5,099 nucleotides of DNA. Source: Chloroflexota bacterium. GTDB taxonomy: Bacteria > Chloroflexota > Anaerolineae > Anaerolineales > UBA4823. The DNA is taken from assembly GCA_030613705.1 (NCBI GenBank), contig JAUWLJ010000200.1, positions 1 through 5,099 of the forward strand, read 5' to 3'. Below the pieces are notes generated by a model. It saw only the letters and a list, made by a program, of their open reading frames with translations. It was not told the DNA's origin and did not search any database. Shown here piece by piece: positions 1-5,099 of this stretch. Made by a program: the position numbers and the translations under genes. How positions within the stretch are numbered: position 1 is the stretch's first letter; each line of letters begins with the position of its first letter.

Positions 1-1440
1 GCCGTTTTCTCTCATCCCGTCACGGATGAGAATGAGTTGGTCCGCCAATTGGAAATTACTCAAGCGCGAGTGCTGATCACACTCGAGCGATTCGACAACA
101 TCATAACCAGATTGGTTGCCGAAATAAAATCAGGTACTTTAACCAACCTCTCAGATGTAATATTCACCGAAATTGACGATTACTTACCATTTATTGGAAA
201 ACTTCTATTTCGCTTCAAAGATCGAAAATCCCAAAAGATATCCTATAAAGAAATACCTAGTGTAGCAACCCACCAATTCAAAAATCTCGTCTCCACTCAA
301 AAAAAAGAGGCTGTGGAATTATCAATCTCTGCGGAGAACCTGGCTACGATTCAATTCACCGGTGGTACTACAGCGGAACCTAAAGGAGTGATGCTGTCGC
401 ACCGCAATCTGGTGGCCAATGCAGTGCAAACTCGTCACTGGATGCCTAACGCGGAGGAAGGAAAGGAGACGTTCCTATCCGTACTGCCCTTTTCCCATAG
501 TTACGGATTAACAACTGGATTAAATTTGCCAGTAGCTCTAGGGGCAACATTGATATTGAAATTAAGACCCGAAACAACTGAACTATTAAAGACGATCCAA
601 AAATATCATCCCACGGTGTTTCCCGGTGTACCCAGCTTATATATGGCAATCATGGACCATCCCAAGGTTCGAAAATATGGAATCTCTTCAATAAAAGCAT
701 GCATCTCTGGTTCAGCACCGCTACCCATTGAAGTTCAGGAGGCTTTTGAGAAGTTAACTCGTGGTCGACTTGTTGAAGGTTATGGATTGACTGAAGCAGG
801 TCCAGTCACACATGGCAATCCTTTATTTGGTCAGCGAAAGATCGGTTCCATTGGAATCCCTTTCCCATCAACCGATGCGCGTGTTGTTGATTTGGTCAGA
901 AGTAAAAATGAAGTTAAAGTAGGTCAAATTGGCGAACTTGCCATTCGTGGACCGCAAGTGATGCTCGGCTATTGGGAAAATGCTGAGGCAACCCGTAAAG
1001 CATTCAATCCCGATGGATTTCTATTAACAGGGGATGTCGCGCAAATGGATGCAGAAGGTTATTTCCGCATTATCTCCAGAAAAGCCGATATGTGGTACCC
1101 AGACAAGCCTGGAGAACCAGCCTTCCCAAGAGATGTTGAAGAAATCATATTTGAAATCCCTCAAGTCAAGGATGCAGCAGTCGTGGCAATCGCCAACCAA
1201 CCGATCGCATTCATTATTACCCAAAGTGATCGTCCCAAGGCGAAGGAGATTATCGCTTTTTGCAAACGCCGCTTACCTCCCGAACAAGTTCCCCGCAAGG
1301 TGATCTTTGTAGAAGAATTTCCAAGGACTTTTATTGGTAAAATTCTTCGACGTGAGCTTGCTGATCGCTTCGCTCAATCAAACATAGAACATCAAAGATT
1401 ATCTGAGGGTACATCACAAACCCATGATGAGCCGATCTGA
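1..1440 (+). CDS. Acyl-CoA synthetase (AMP-binding, long-chain fatty acid-CoA ligase type), 5' truncated by window edge
   Basis: The enzyme activates a carboxylic acid, probably a medium or long-chain fatty acid, with ATP to an acyl-adenylate and passes the acyl group to CoA; it would be cytosolic or membrane-associated. Frame 1 is open back to base 1, and the residues before the first possible start (TTG at 37) already match the family's N-domain, so the true start lies upstream. The visible part is 479 residues; family members usually have 500-600. Numbered from base 1, it shows the phosphate-binding loop TGGTTAEPKG (120-129), the LPFSHSYGLT region (about 162-171), the adenine-binding YGLTE (261-265), TGD (343-345), the hinge segment SRKADM (about 359-364) and the C-terminal catalytic lysine in IGKILRREL (Lys447). 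The segment YLPFIGKLLFRF (about 61-72) resembles the hydrophobic stretch of long-chain ligases. The usual glycine-rich loop after the hinge is replaced by WYPDKPGEPAFP. An alpha/beta hydrolase follows after 41 bases. The exact acyl substrate cannot be told. Confidence 0.93.
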   Translation, partial: AVFSHPVTDENELVRQLEITQARVLITLERFDNIITRLVAEIKSGTLTNLSDVIFTEIDDYLPFIGKLLFRFKDRKSQKISYKEIPSVATHQFKNLVSTQKKEAVELSISAENLATIQFTGGTTAEPKGVMLSHRNLVANAVQTRHWMPNAEEGKETFLSVLPFSHSYGLTTGLNLPVALGATLILKLRPETTELLKTIQKYHPTVFPGVPSLYMAIMDHPKVRKYGISSIKACISGSAPLPIEVQEAFEKLTRGRLVEGYGLTEAGPVTHGNPLFGQRKIGSIGIPFPSTDARVVDLVRSKNEVKVGQIGELAIRGPQVMLGYWENAEATRKAFNPDGFLLTGDVAQMDAEGYFRIISRKADMWYPDKPGEPAFPRDVEEIIFEIPQVKDAAVVAIANQPIAFIITQSDRPKAKEIIAFCKRRLPPEQVPRKVIFVEEFPRTFIGKILRRELADRFAQSNIEHQRLSEGTSQTHDEPI

Positions 1441-1481
1441 GTTGAAATAAAATCCCCCCATTTGATCTATGTTTCATTATC

Positions 1482-2300
1482 GTGACTGAAAAAAACTGTT
1501 TTGATGTAGGCGCTGAGTTACATTACTCTGTCCAAGGGGATGGGCATCCAGTTGTATTGATCCATGGAATTGCTGCATCTAATTACGATTGGGTTTACCT
1601 AACTCCGGAGCTGATTAAATGCGGATATCAGGTGATCGCTCCTGATTTAATCGGACATGGAAACAGCAAAAAACCCATGGACTTGGGCTGTTACACTTTT
1701 AGCTTCCTTTATCAGCACTTTGTCCAATGGATCGCTTCGCTTGATATAGATCAAGAGATCGCCCTGGTCGGTCACTCTATTGGGGGATTAATTGCCCTGA
1801 ATTATGCAATCCAATACCCGAACGCGGTCCACCGATTAGTTCTTATCGACCCATATTATGATCAACACCAGCTCAATTCGGTTTTTCGATATATCAACCA
1901 GAAACCAGGTTGGTATCATAAAGCGCTGCAGATAACACCAAAGTGGCTAATCCATACCCTGATTTCACTCGATGTTAATGGGCTGATCCACTATGAAGAT
2001 CGCACACGCCAGCAGATTGCAGAAGATTACAAACGAGCTTCACCAGATATCGTCTATATCCCGGGTTCAATTCCCAACATATCCGAAAACATCATGCAGG
2101 TTCAATCCCCAACCCTGGTAATTTGGGGGACGAGTGATAAGACACTCAATCCAAAATCTTTTCCGACGATGGTCCAATCCCTTACTAATGGACAGGGTAA
2201 AGCAATTCAAGGAGCTGGTCATCAACCTCACCTGGCACGACCACAAGAGTTCAATCGATCGGTGATAGATTTTCTAGGTGTCAATCCTGGACAAAATTAA
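1482..2300 (+). CDS. Alpha/beta-fold hydrolase (serine esterase/lipase-like), GTG start
   Basis: A 272-residue cytosolic hydrolase of the alpha/beta fold, a normal length for a single-domain member. The oxyanion-hole region is LIHGIAASNYDW (about 26-37). APDLIGHGNS (53-62) is the typical strand-4 region. The nucleophile elbow GHSIGG places the catalytic serine at Ser99. The likely acid is Asp219 in WGTSDKTL and the likely base His247 in GAGHQPH, so the triad looks complete. The segment from about 125 to 200 would form the lid. There is no signal peptide or membrane helix. GTG at 1482 is the first conventional start after the in-frame stop at 1443-1445, and it lacks a clear Shine-Dalgarno sequence; an ATG at 1469 is out of frame and stops after six codons. 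The gene follows the acyl-CoA synthetase by 41 bases on the same strand, suggesting an operon and a thioester, ester or lipid substrate. That substrate is inference; related folds also include haloperoxidase-like and C-C bond hydrolases. Confidence 0.88.
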   Translation: MTEKNCFDVGAELHYSVQGDGHPVVLIHGIAASNYDWVYLTPELIKCGYQVIAPDLIGHGNSKKPMDLGCYTFSFLYQHFVQWIASLDIDQEIALVGHSIGGLIALNYAIQYPNAVHRLVLIDPYYDQHQLNSVFRYINQKPGWYHKALQITPKWLIHTLISLDVNGLIHYEDRTRQQIAEDYKRASPDIVYIPGSIPNISENIMQVQSPTLVIWGTSDKTLNPKSFPTMVQSLTNGQGKAIQGAGHQPHLARPQEFNRSVIDFLGVNPGQN

Positions 2301-2396
2301 TCACCATTTTGCACCTCAATCGTTAATATCAATGGATTATATGCTATGGAAAATCCGATAATCAAGAGATCTTTTTCCGAGCAATCACTGGTTAAT

Positions 2397-2436
2397 GAGA
2401 AAATGGTTCACCATCAGGTGAACCTATAATTTTCTC
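2397..2436. terminator. Bidirectional terminator hairpin between convergent genes
   Basis: The core is a perfect 8-bp inverted repeat, GGTTCACC (2405-2412) and GGTGAACC (2417-2424), with a 4-base loop. Outside it GAGAAAAT (2397-2404) pairs with ATTTTCTC (2429-2436), separated from the core only by a 4-base bulge (TATA, 2425-2428). The A-rich left arm and T-rich right arm give a U-rich stretch after the core stem in either reading direction. It lies 97 bases after the hydrolase stop and 31 bases after the glnA stop, so it plausibly ends both convergent transcripts. Confidence 0.8.
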
Positions 2437-2467
2437 GAAAAATCTACACACACAGACATTACTTATT

Positions 2468-3805
2468 TCATGTGGATTGCAGATATCTTTCGACTTCCCA
2501 ATCCGTAACTCGCGTTCGATATTCCTCGACTTCAGCCCATTTTGCCCGTTTAAAACTTTCGTAAGCTTGTGTACCAAGAGCTTCTTTGAGAACCTCGTCT
2601 TGATCTAATAATCGCAGAGCCTCTGCCAGAGAACCAGGTAGTTCTGCGATTTTACTCTGCTCACGTTCCTCACGGGTCAAGTGATAAACATTGATATCAT
2701 TCAACGGGTCGGGCGCAGTCATCGAATTTTCAATTCCATCTAATGCTGCGGCAAGCATTACTGTAAGTGCTAAATAGGGATTGGCTGAGGGATCGGGACA
2801 GCGCAATTCTGCACGGATTGAGTTTTCACGACCTGGGGCATATATAGGCGTGCGAATCAATGCAGAGCGATTGATCTGAGCCCAACCAACATACACCGGC
2901 GCTTCGTAACCCGGCACCAGTCTTTTGTATGAATTGATCGTCGGGGCGACAATTGCTGAAAACGCCTGGGCATGTTGTAGTTGACCGGCAATAAACCCAT
3001 AAGCTAAGTCAGAAAGGTTATATTGATCATCGGGATCGAAGAAAAGATTCTTACCTTGAGCATCAAATAGCGATTGATGACAATGCATCCCAGAGCCATT
3101 GATGCCAAAGATGGGTTTCGGCATGAATGAGGCGACCAGATCGTATTGGGCAGCAATCGCTTTGACAGTGTATTTGAGAGTTAAAATATTATCTGCCGCC
3201 TTCAAAGCATCAGCGTATTCAAAATCAATTTCGTGTTGTCCCAGTGCAACTTCGTGATGTCCCATCTCCACAACCAGGCCCATGCTACCTAAAGCTGCCA
3301 TTAATTGGGTGCGAACCCGCACCGCTTCATCAGTGGCGGAGAAATCAAAATAACCACCCACATCATGAGGGACCGGGTGAATACTTGCAGGACCGTTGCG
3401 TTTGAAAAGGAAAAACTCCGGTTCAGGTCCAACATTGAAAGTCCAACCACGGGCTTCGATCCGTTCCAGGATGCGTTTGAGTGTCCCCCGCGGATCTCCC
3501 ATGAATGGCGAACCATCTGGTAGGAAAATGTCGCAAAAAATTCTTGCCCTGCGAGAGTCCAGCGGGCTCCATGGCAACACCGCATAGGTATCCAAATCCG
3601 GCATTAAGCGCATATCGCTCTCTTGTATGCGGGCGAATCCTTCAACAGATGAACCATCAAACCAGATCCCCTCTTGAACGGCTCCTTCTACGCGGGAAAT
3701 GGGAATATCCAAGCTCTTCACCGCACCGGTGACATCCGTGAATTGCAATGAGAGAAACTTCACCTGATCTTCTTCAATGTGGGATAGTAAATCATTTAAA
3801 TCCAT
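2468..3805 (-). CDS. glnA: Glutamine synthetase, class I-alpha
   Basis: It makes glutamine from glutamate, ammonia and ATP, the entry point of ammonium assimilation, in the cytosol as a dodecamer by family precedent. The call uses ATG at 3805 (445 residues); the frame extends to a TTG at 3811, but that lies only 2 bases from the AGAGGA ribosome site, against 8 bases for the ATG. The N-terminal beta-grasp domain (about 10-95) carries FDGSS (49-53) and Arg59 in GFARIQESD, the position of the feedback-inhibition arginine of the Bacillus enzyme. The catalytic domain shows GPEPEFFLF (metal ligands Glu128, Glu130), HHEVALGQHE (Glu185, Glu192), NGSGMHCHQS (His241), the flap glutamate Glu301 in PGYEAP, NRSALIR (312-318) and Glu333 before PDPSANPYL. 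The C-terminal region has NVYHLTREER where adenylylated class I-beta enzymes carry the NLYDLP tyrosine loop, and the 25-residue I-beta insertion is absent. Control is therefore more likely by feedback inhibition or by a GlnR-like or PII protein than by adenylylation. All catalytic residues look intact. Confidence 0.97.
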   Translation of the reverse strand: MDLNDLLSHIEEDQVKFLSLQFTDVTGAVKSLDIPISRVEGAVQEGIWFDGSSVEGFARIQESDMRLMPDLDTYAVLPWSPLDSRRARIFCDIFLPDGSPFMGDPRGTLKRILERIEARGWTFNVGPEPEFFLFKRNGPASIHPVPHDVGGYFDFSATDEAVRVRTQLMAALGSMGLVVEMGHHEVALGQHEIDFEYADALKAADNILTLKYTVKAIAAQYDLVASFMPKPIFGINGSGMHCHQSLFDAQGKNLFFDPDDQYNLSDLAYGFIAGQLQHAQAFSAIVAPTINSYKRLVPGYEAPVYVGWAQINRSALIRTPIYAPGRENSIRAELRCPDPSANPYLALTVMLAAALDGIENSMTAPDPLNDINVYHLTREEREQSKIAELPGSLAEALRLLDQDEVLKEALGTQAYESFKRAKWAEVEEYRTRVTDWEVERYLQST

Positions 3806-3813
3806 ATTCAATT

Positions 3814-3819
3814 TCCTCT
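3814..3819 (-). promoter_or_regulatory. Ribosome binding site that decides the glnA start
   Basis: Read on the minus strand the site is AGAGGA, followed by 8 bases and then ATG at 3805. The alternative TTG at 3811 would be only 2 bases away, too close for initiation. This supports the shorter 445-residue protein. Confidence 0.75.
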
Positions 3820-3853
3820 AGGATAATTTCTTAAATTTGCTTATAGGTTTAAT

Positions 3854-3880
3854 TTGAATTCTCGGCTAATTATAATTCAA
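3854..3880. repeat. Inverted repeat TTGAATT-N13-AATTCAA around the candidate glnA -10 box
   Basis: The arms TTGAATT (3854-3860) and AATTCAA (3874-3880) are perfect 7-base inverted repeats separated by 13 bases. The TATAAT hexamer lies in the spacer and overlaps the right arm by one base. The arms are AT-rich and the loop is long, so a dimeric protein-binding site is more plausible than a terminator. It does not fit the GlnR operator pattern TGTNA-N7-TNACA. Chance occurrence in AT-rich sequence is quite possible. Confidence 0.35.
3869..3874 (-). promoter_or_regulatory. Candidate glnA promoter (-10 box)
   Basis: The minus strand reads TATAAT, a perfect -10 consensus, in the 76-base gap between the upstream gene's stop codon and glnA. 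Transcription would start near 3862, leaving a leader of about 57 bases. No good -35 box is visible at 16-18 bases upstream; that position falls in the last codons of the upstream gene. glnA could instead, or also, be read through from the upstream gene. Confidence 0.45.
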
Positions 3881-3881
3881 C

Positions 3882-4751
3882 TCACATCTGGTTGAGGATC
3901 TTTGCCAGCTTACTCTTCTCAGCCTCAGTCAGAAATTTCCATGGAGTGAAGAAATACTGGTCAGTTTTGGCTTCCACGTCATCTCTGAACAATTTCCCCT
4001 CTTCGGTTAAGCGCAACACATTCCGATAACCAGATAGATACGAACTTGCTCTCAATTCGGCAAGCGCGTCGATGTAAACTTTTTCCGAGTGACCTCGAAA
4101 TGATAATTTCTCCGTGAGCTCATCCAGGGTGCTCACCTTCCCACGCCAGATCAAGGTCATACTTTCAAGCGCAATTGCAGATAGCCCGGATGATTGCCAG
4201 GATGCTAAATGGGCATCATCCCGGTAAGCTGAAAGACAGGATATCGCCTGCTCAATGAAAGGCATCGGCGGATCAATTGCGGGCATTAATTTATAACTCA
4301 AGGTGATCGACCATACATCTGGCGGAGGAGGGGTATCGAGACAACTTTTAACCAACCGGTCCAGCATTGCAGCCAAGGTCAAAGATTCCTGCGTGGGGAG
4401 CAGCTCAGCAGATACCATGGCATCTCGGGCAACTTTAATGAATTCTTGCGCTGCACCCCGTCCTTTTGACGATAAGCGAAAACTTCCTTTTGAGACCTTT
4501 TCTAAAAATCCTTCTTCTGCTGCGTGCTCCAAGCGAGTCAGGTATTGATCGCTCGAAGTGTAAGGTCCCCGGACCATGAGATGGGAAAGTGTTGTATCTT
4601 CCGGTTCAAATGTCAAGGCAGCAAGAAGCAGAATCCATTCGCGAAGATTCAATTCGCTTTTTGCCACCAAGGGCTTGATCGCGGTGTTGAAGCTCGGTTC
4701 GATTTTGATCCAAGAATCGCGAATTAATTTCCAAAGAGACCGGTTATCCAT
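3882..4751 (-). CDS. Uncharacterised protein with two apparent winged-helix segments, SCO6745-like
   Basis: A 289-residue soluble protein without signal peptide or membrane helix; I cannot assign a definite function. The N-terminal part (about 34-110) has the pattern of a MarR-like winged helix: a helical run LREWILLLAALTF, a likely recognition helix SSDQYLTRLEHAAEEGFLEK (66-85), and a wing ending in FRLSSKGRGAAQEF. The C-terminal part (about 188-262) repeats the pattern, with STLDELTEKL, a helix KVYIDALAELRASSYL, then LRLTEEGKLFRDDVEAKTDQYF and a final TPWKFL. The segment YRDDAHLASW (176-185) followed by GLSAIALE, and the RDDVEAKTDQ...PW ending, resemble the SCO6745 family of unknown function. 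DNA binding is therefore possible but unproven; the same fold can serve as a structural or ligand-binding unit. The ATG at 4751 follows GGAG by 7 bases. The gene lies 76 bases upstream of glnA on the same strand and is divergent from selC. A PPPP run (141-144) lies in the linker. Confidence 0.75.
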   Translation of the reverse strand: MDNRSLWKLIRDSWIKIEPSFNTAIKPLVAKSELNLREWILLLAALTFEPEDTTLSHLMVRGPYTSSDQYLTRLEHAAEEGFLEKVSKGSFRLSSKGRGAAQEFIKVARDAMVSAELLPTQESLTLAAMLDRLVKSCLDTPPPPDVWSITLSYKLMPAIDPPMPFIEQAISCLSAYRDDAHLASWQSSGLSAIALESMTLIWRGKVSTLDELTEKLSFRGHSEKVYIDALAELRASSYLSGYRNVLRLTEEGKLFRDDVEAKTDQYFFTPWKFLTEAEKSKLAKILNQM

Positions 4752-4758
4752 TTATAAT

Positions 4759-4762
4759 CTCC
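4759..4762 (-). promoter_or_regulatory. Ribosome binding site of the winged-helix gene
   Basis: GGAG on the minus strand stands 7 bases before the ATG at 4751, good spacing that supports this start. Confidence 0.65.
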
Positions 4763-4855
4763 ATATGACTAATCACTTCCCAGTCATTTGAGTAGACCGC
4801 CAAATTGATCCACATTCCATAGAAAGGTGGATTTATCCAAAAGAATAGCACCTTG

Positions 4856-4864
4856 AATATAACA
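4856..4864 (-). promoter_or_regulatory. Candidate extended -10 promoter of the winged-helix gene
   Basis: The minus strand reads TGTTATATT, an extended -10 element (TG-N-TATATT). Transcription would begin near 4849, giving a leader of roughly 100 bases before the ATG at 4751. There is no convincing -35 box, which extended -10 promoters do not always need. The surrounding sequence is very AT-rich, so chance matches are common. Confidence 0.4.
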
Positions 4865-4890
4865 GAAAAGCTTCAATATTTTGTATATTA

Positions 4891-4908
4891 ATAATTATCA
4901 ACAATTAT
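4891..4908. repeat. Short AT-rich inverted repeat in the divergent intergenic region
   Basis: ATAATT (4891-4896) and AATTAT (4903-4908) are 6-base inverted repeats 6 bases apart, lying between the two divergent promoter candidates. It could be a regulator site, but sequence this AT-rich gives such repeats by chance. The rest of the 243-base gap (4752-4994) holds no gene that I can see. Confidence 0.2.
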
Positions 4909-4943
4909 AGATTTTTAAGGTGGCTTATTCCAAAGTGACAAAA

Positions 4944-4952
4944 TGTTATAAT
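4944..4952 (+). promoter_or_regulatory. Candidate extended -10 promoter of selC
   Basis: The sequence TGTTATAAT combines a perfect TATAAT hexamer (4947-4952) with the upstream TG of an extended -10 element. Transcription would start near 4959, about 36 bases before the mature 5' end of the tRNA. No strong -35 box is seen at 16-18 bases upstream. Position and quality make it the best promoter candidate for the tRNA gene. Confidence 0.6.
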
Positions 4953-4994
4953 TTCGCCGTTATTCGACCTACACATCAATCAGATGTAATCAAC

Positions 4995-5088
4995 GGGGGG
5001 GGTTGGGTCCCGGTGGGCTCCCCGGTCTTCAAAACCGGTGGCGGGTCGCGTTGCGAGCCGCGGTGGGTTCGACTCCCATCCACTCCCG
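4995..5088 (+). tRNA. selC: Selenocysteine tRNA (tRNA-Sec, anticodon UCA)
   Basis: This tRNA is charged with serine, converted to selenocysteinyl-tRNA by SelA, and delivered by SelB to in-frame UGA codons. The anticodon arm is CCGGT (5022-5026), loop CTTCAAA (5027-5033), ACCGG (5034-5038), with anticodon TCA at 5029-5031. The D arm has the 6-bp stem of tRNA-Sec, GGGTCC (5005-5010) with GGGCTC (5015-5020), and a 4-base loop CGGT. The long variable arm pairs GCGG (5041-5044) with CCGC (5058-5061) and TCGC (5046-5049) with GCGA (5053-5056), with one G-G mismatch. The T arm is GTGGG/CCCAT around TTCGACT (5063-5079). The acceptor is 8 bp (4995-5002 with 5080-5087), giving the bacterial 8+5 form, and G5088 is the discriminator. 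The bases after it are CCT, so the CCA end is not encoded. The acceptor 5' strand is eight Gs, leaving a G-A mismatch at the sixth pair. At 94 bases the length is normal. The selenocysteine assignment is very secure. Confidence 0.96.
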
Positions 5089-5099
5089 CCTTCTCTATA

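Noticed and set aside
37..39. TTG at 37 as the true start of the acyl-CoA synthetase
   Set aside because: The frame is open to base 1 with family-like residues before it, and the protein would lack much of its N-domain; the gene is cut by the window edge.
446..1303. Extra frames inside the acyl-CoA synthetase gene
   Set aside because: They are short, lack ribosome sites and sit within a frame carrying all family motifs.
1438..1485. UGA stop of the acyl-CoA synthetase as a selenocysteine codon
   Set aside because: The frame continues only 14 codons to another TGA without conserved sequence, the domain is already complete, and I saw no SECIS-like hairpin. The other UGA-ended genes (glnA and the winged-helix gene) also stop again within a few codons.
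2444..2457. Short CA-rich repeat between the terminator and the glnA stop
   Set aside because: Only a few dinucleotide units; consistent with chance.
3305..3732. Plus-strand open frames opposite glnA
   Set aside because: They lie antisense to a well-conserved glutamine synthetase and have no recognisable domain; they follow from the codon use of glnA.
3809..3811. TTG at 3811 as the glnA start
   Set aside because: It lies 2 bases from the ribosome site, while the ATG at 3805 has normal 8-base spacing.
4303..4791. Plus-strand open frames opposite the winged-helix gene
   Set aside because: The minus-strand gene has a good start and ribosome site, and these frames overlap each other with no protein-like pattern.
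4870..4920. AT-rich stretch as a replication origin or attachment site
   Set aside because: No DnaA boxes, direct repeats or integrase gene are visible; it fits a divergent promoter region.
5041..5061. GC-rich hairpin after the anticodon arm as a separate terminator
   Set aside because: It is the variable arm of the selenocysteine tRNA and has no following T-tract.

Overview
The window looks like a chromosomal segment of a moderately AT-rich bacterium. The gene set fits a Chloroflexota (Anaerolineae-like) lineage, but I judged that from protein style alone, so the taxonomy is only a suggestion. It holds four protein genes and one tRNA gene, in three transcription blocks.

Left block, + strand (1-2300): the 3' part of an acyl-CoA synthetase of the long-chain fatty acid ligase type. 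Its 5' end lies before the window, because the frame is open back to base 1. After 41 bases comes a serine alpha/beta hydrolase that starts on GTG. The two are probably co-transcribed and probably act on acyl or ester substrates. The block ends at a strong hairpin (2397-2436), which also faces the end of the convergent glnA gene and so looks like a shared bidirectional terminator.

Middle block, - strand (4751 down to 2468): an unnamed protein with two apparent winged-helix segments, resembling the SCO6745-type family, followed after 76 bases by glnA, a class I-alpha glutamine synthetase. The start at 3811 would be a TTG only 2 bases from the Shine-Dalgarno sequence. The ATG at 3805 has correct spacing and is preferred. 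A candidate glnA promoter sits in the 76-base gap, inside an inverted repeat.

Right edge, + strand (4995-5088): a selenocysteine tRNA gene (selC) with UCA anticodon, 6-bp D stem, long variable arm and 8+5 acceptor/T architecture, preceded by an extended -10 promoter. The organism therefore very likely makes selenoproteins, and selA/selB may lie just beyond the window. The 243 bases between the winged-helix gene and selC are AT-rich and carry divergent promoter candidates but no gene. There is no non-coding stretch over 300 bases.

I found no mobile element, CRISPR array or clearly novel multi-gene system. The most unusual points are the all-G acceptor strand of the selC tRNA with one predicted G-A mismatch, the uncharacterised winged-helix gene beside glnA, and the altered hinge-region loop of the acyl-CoA synthetase.
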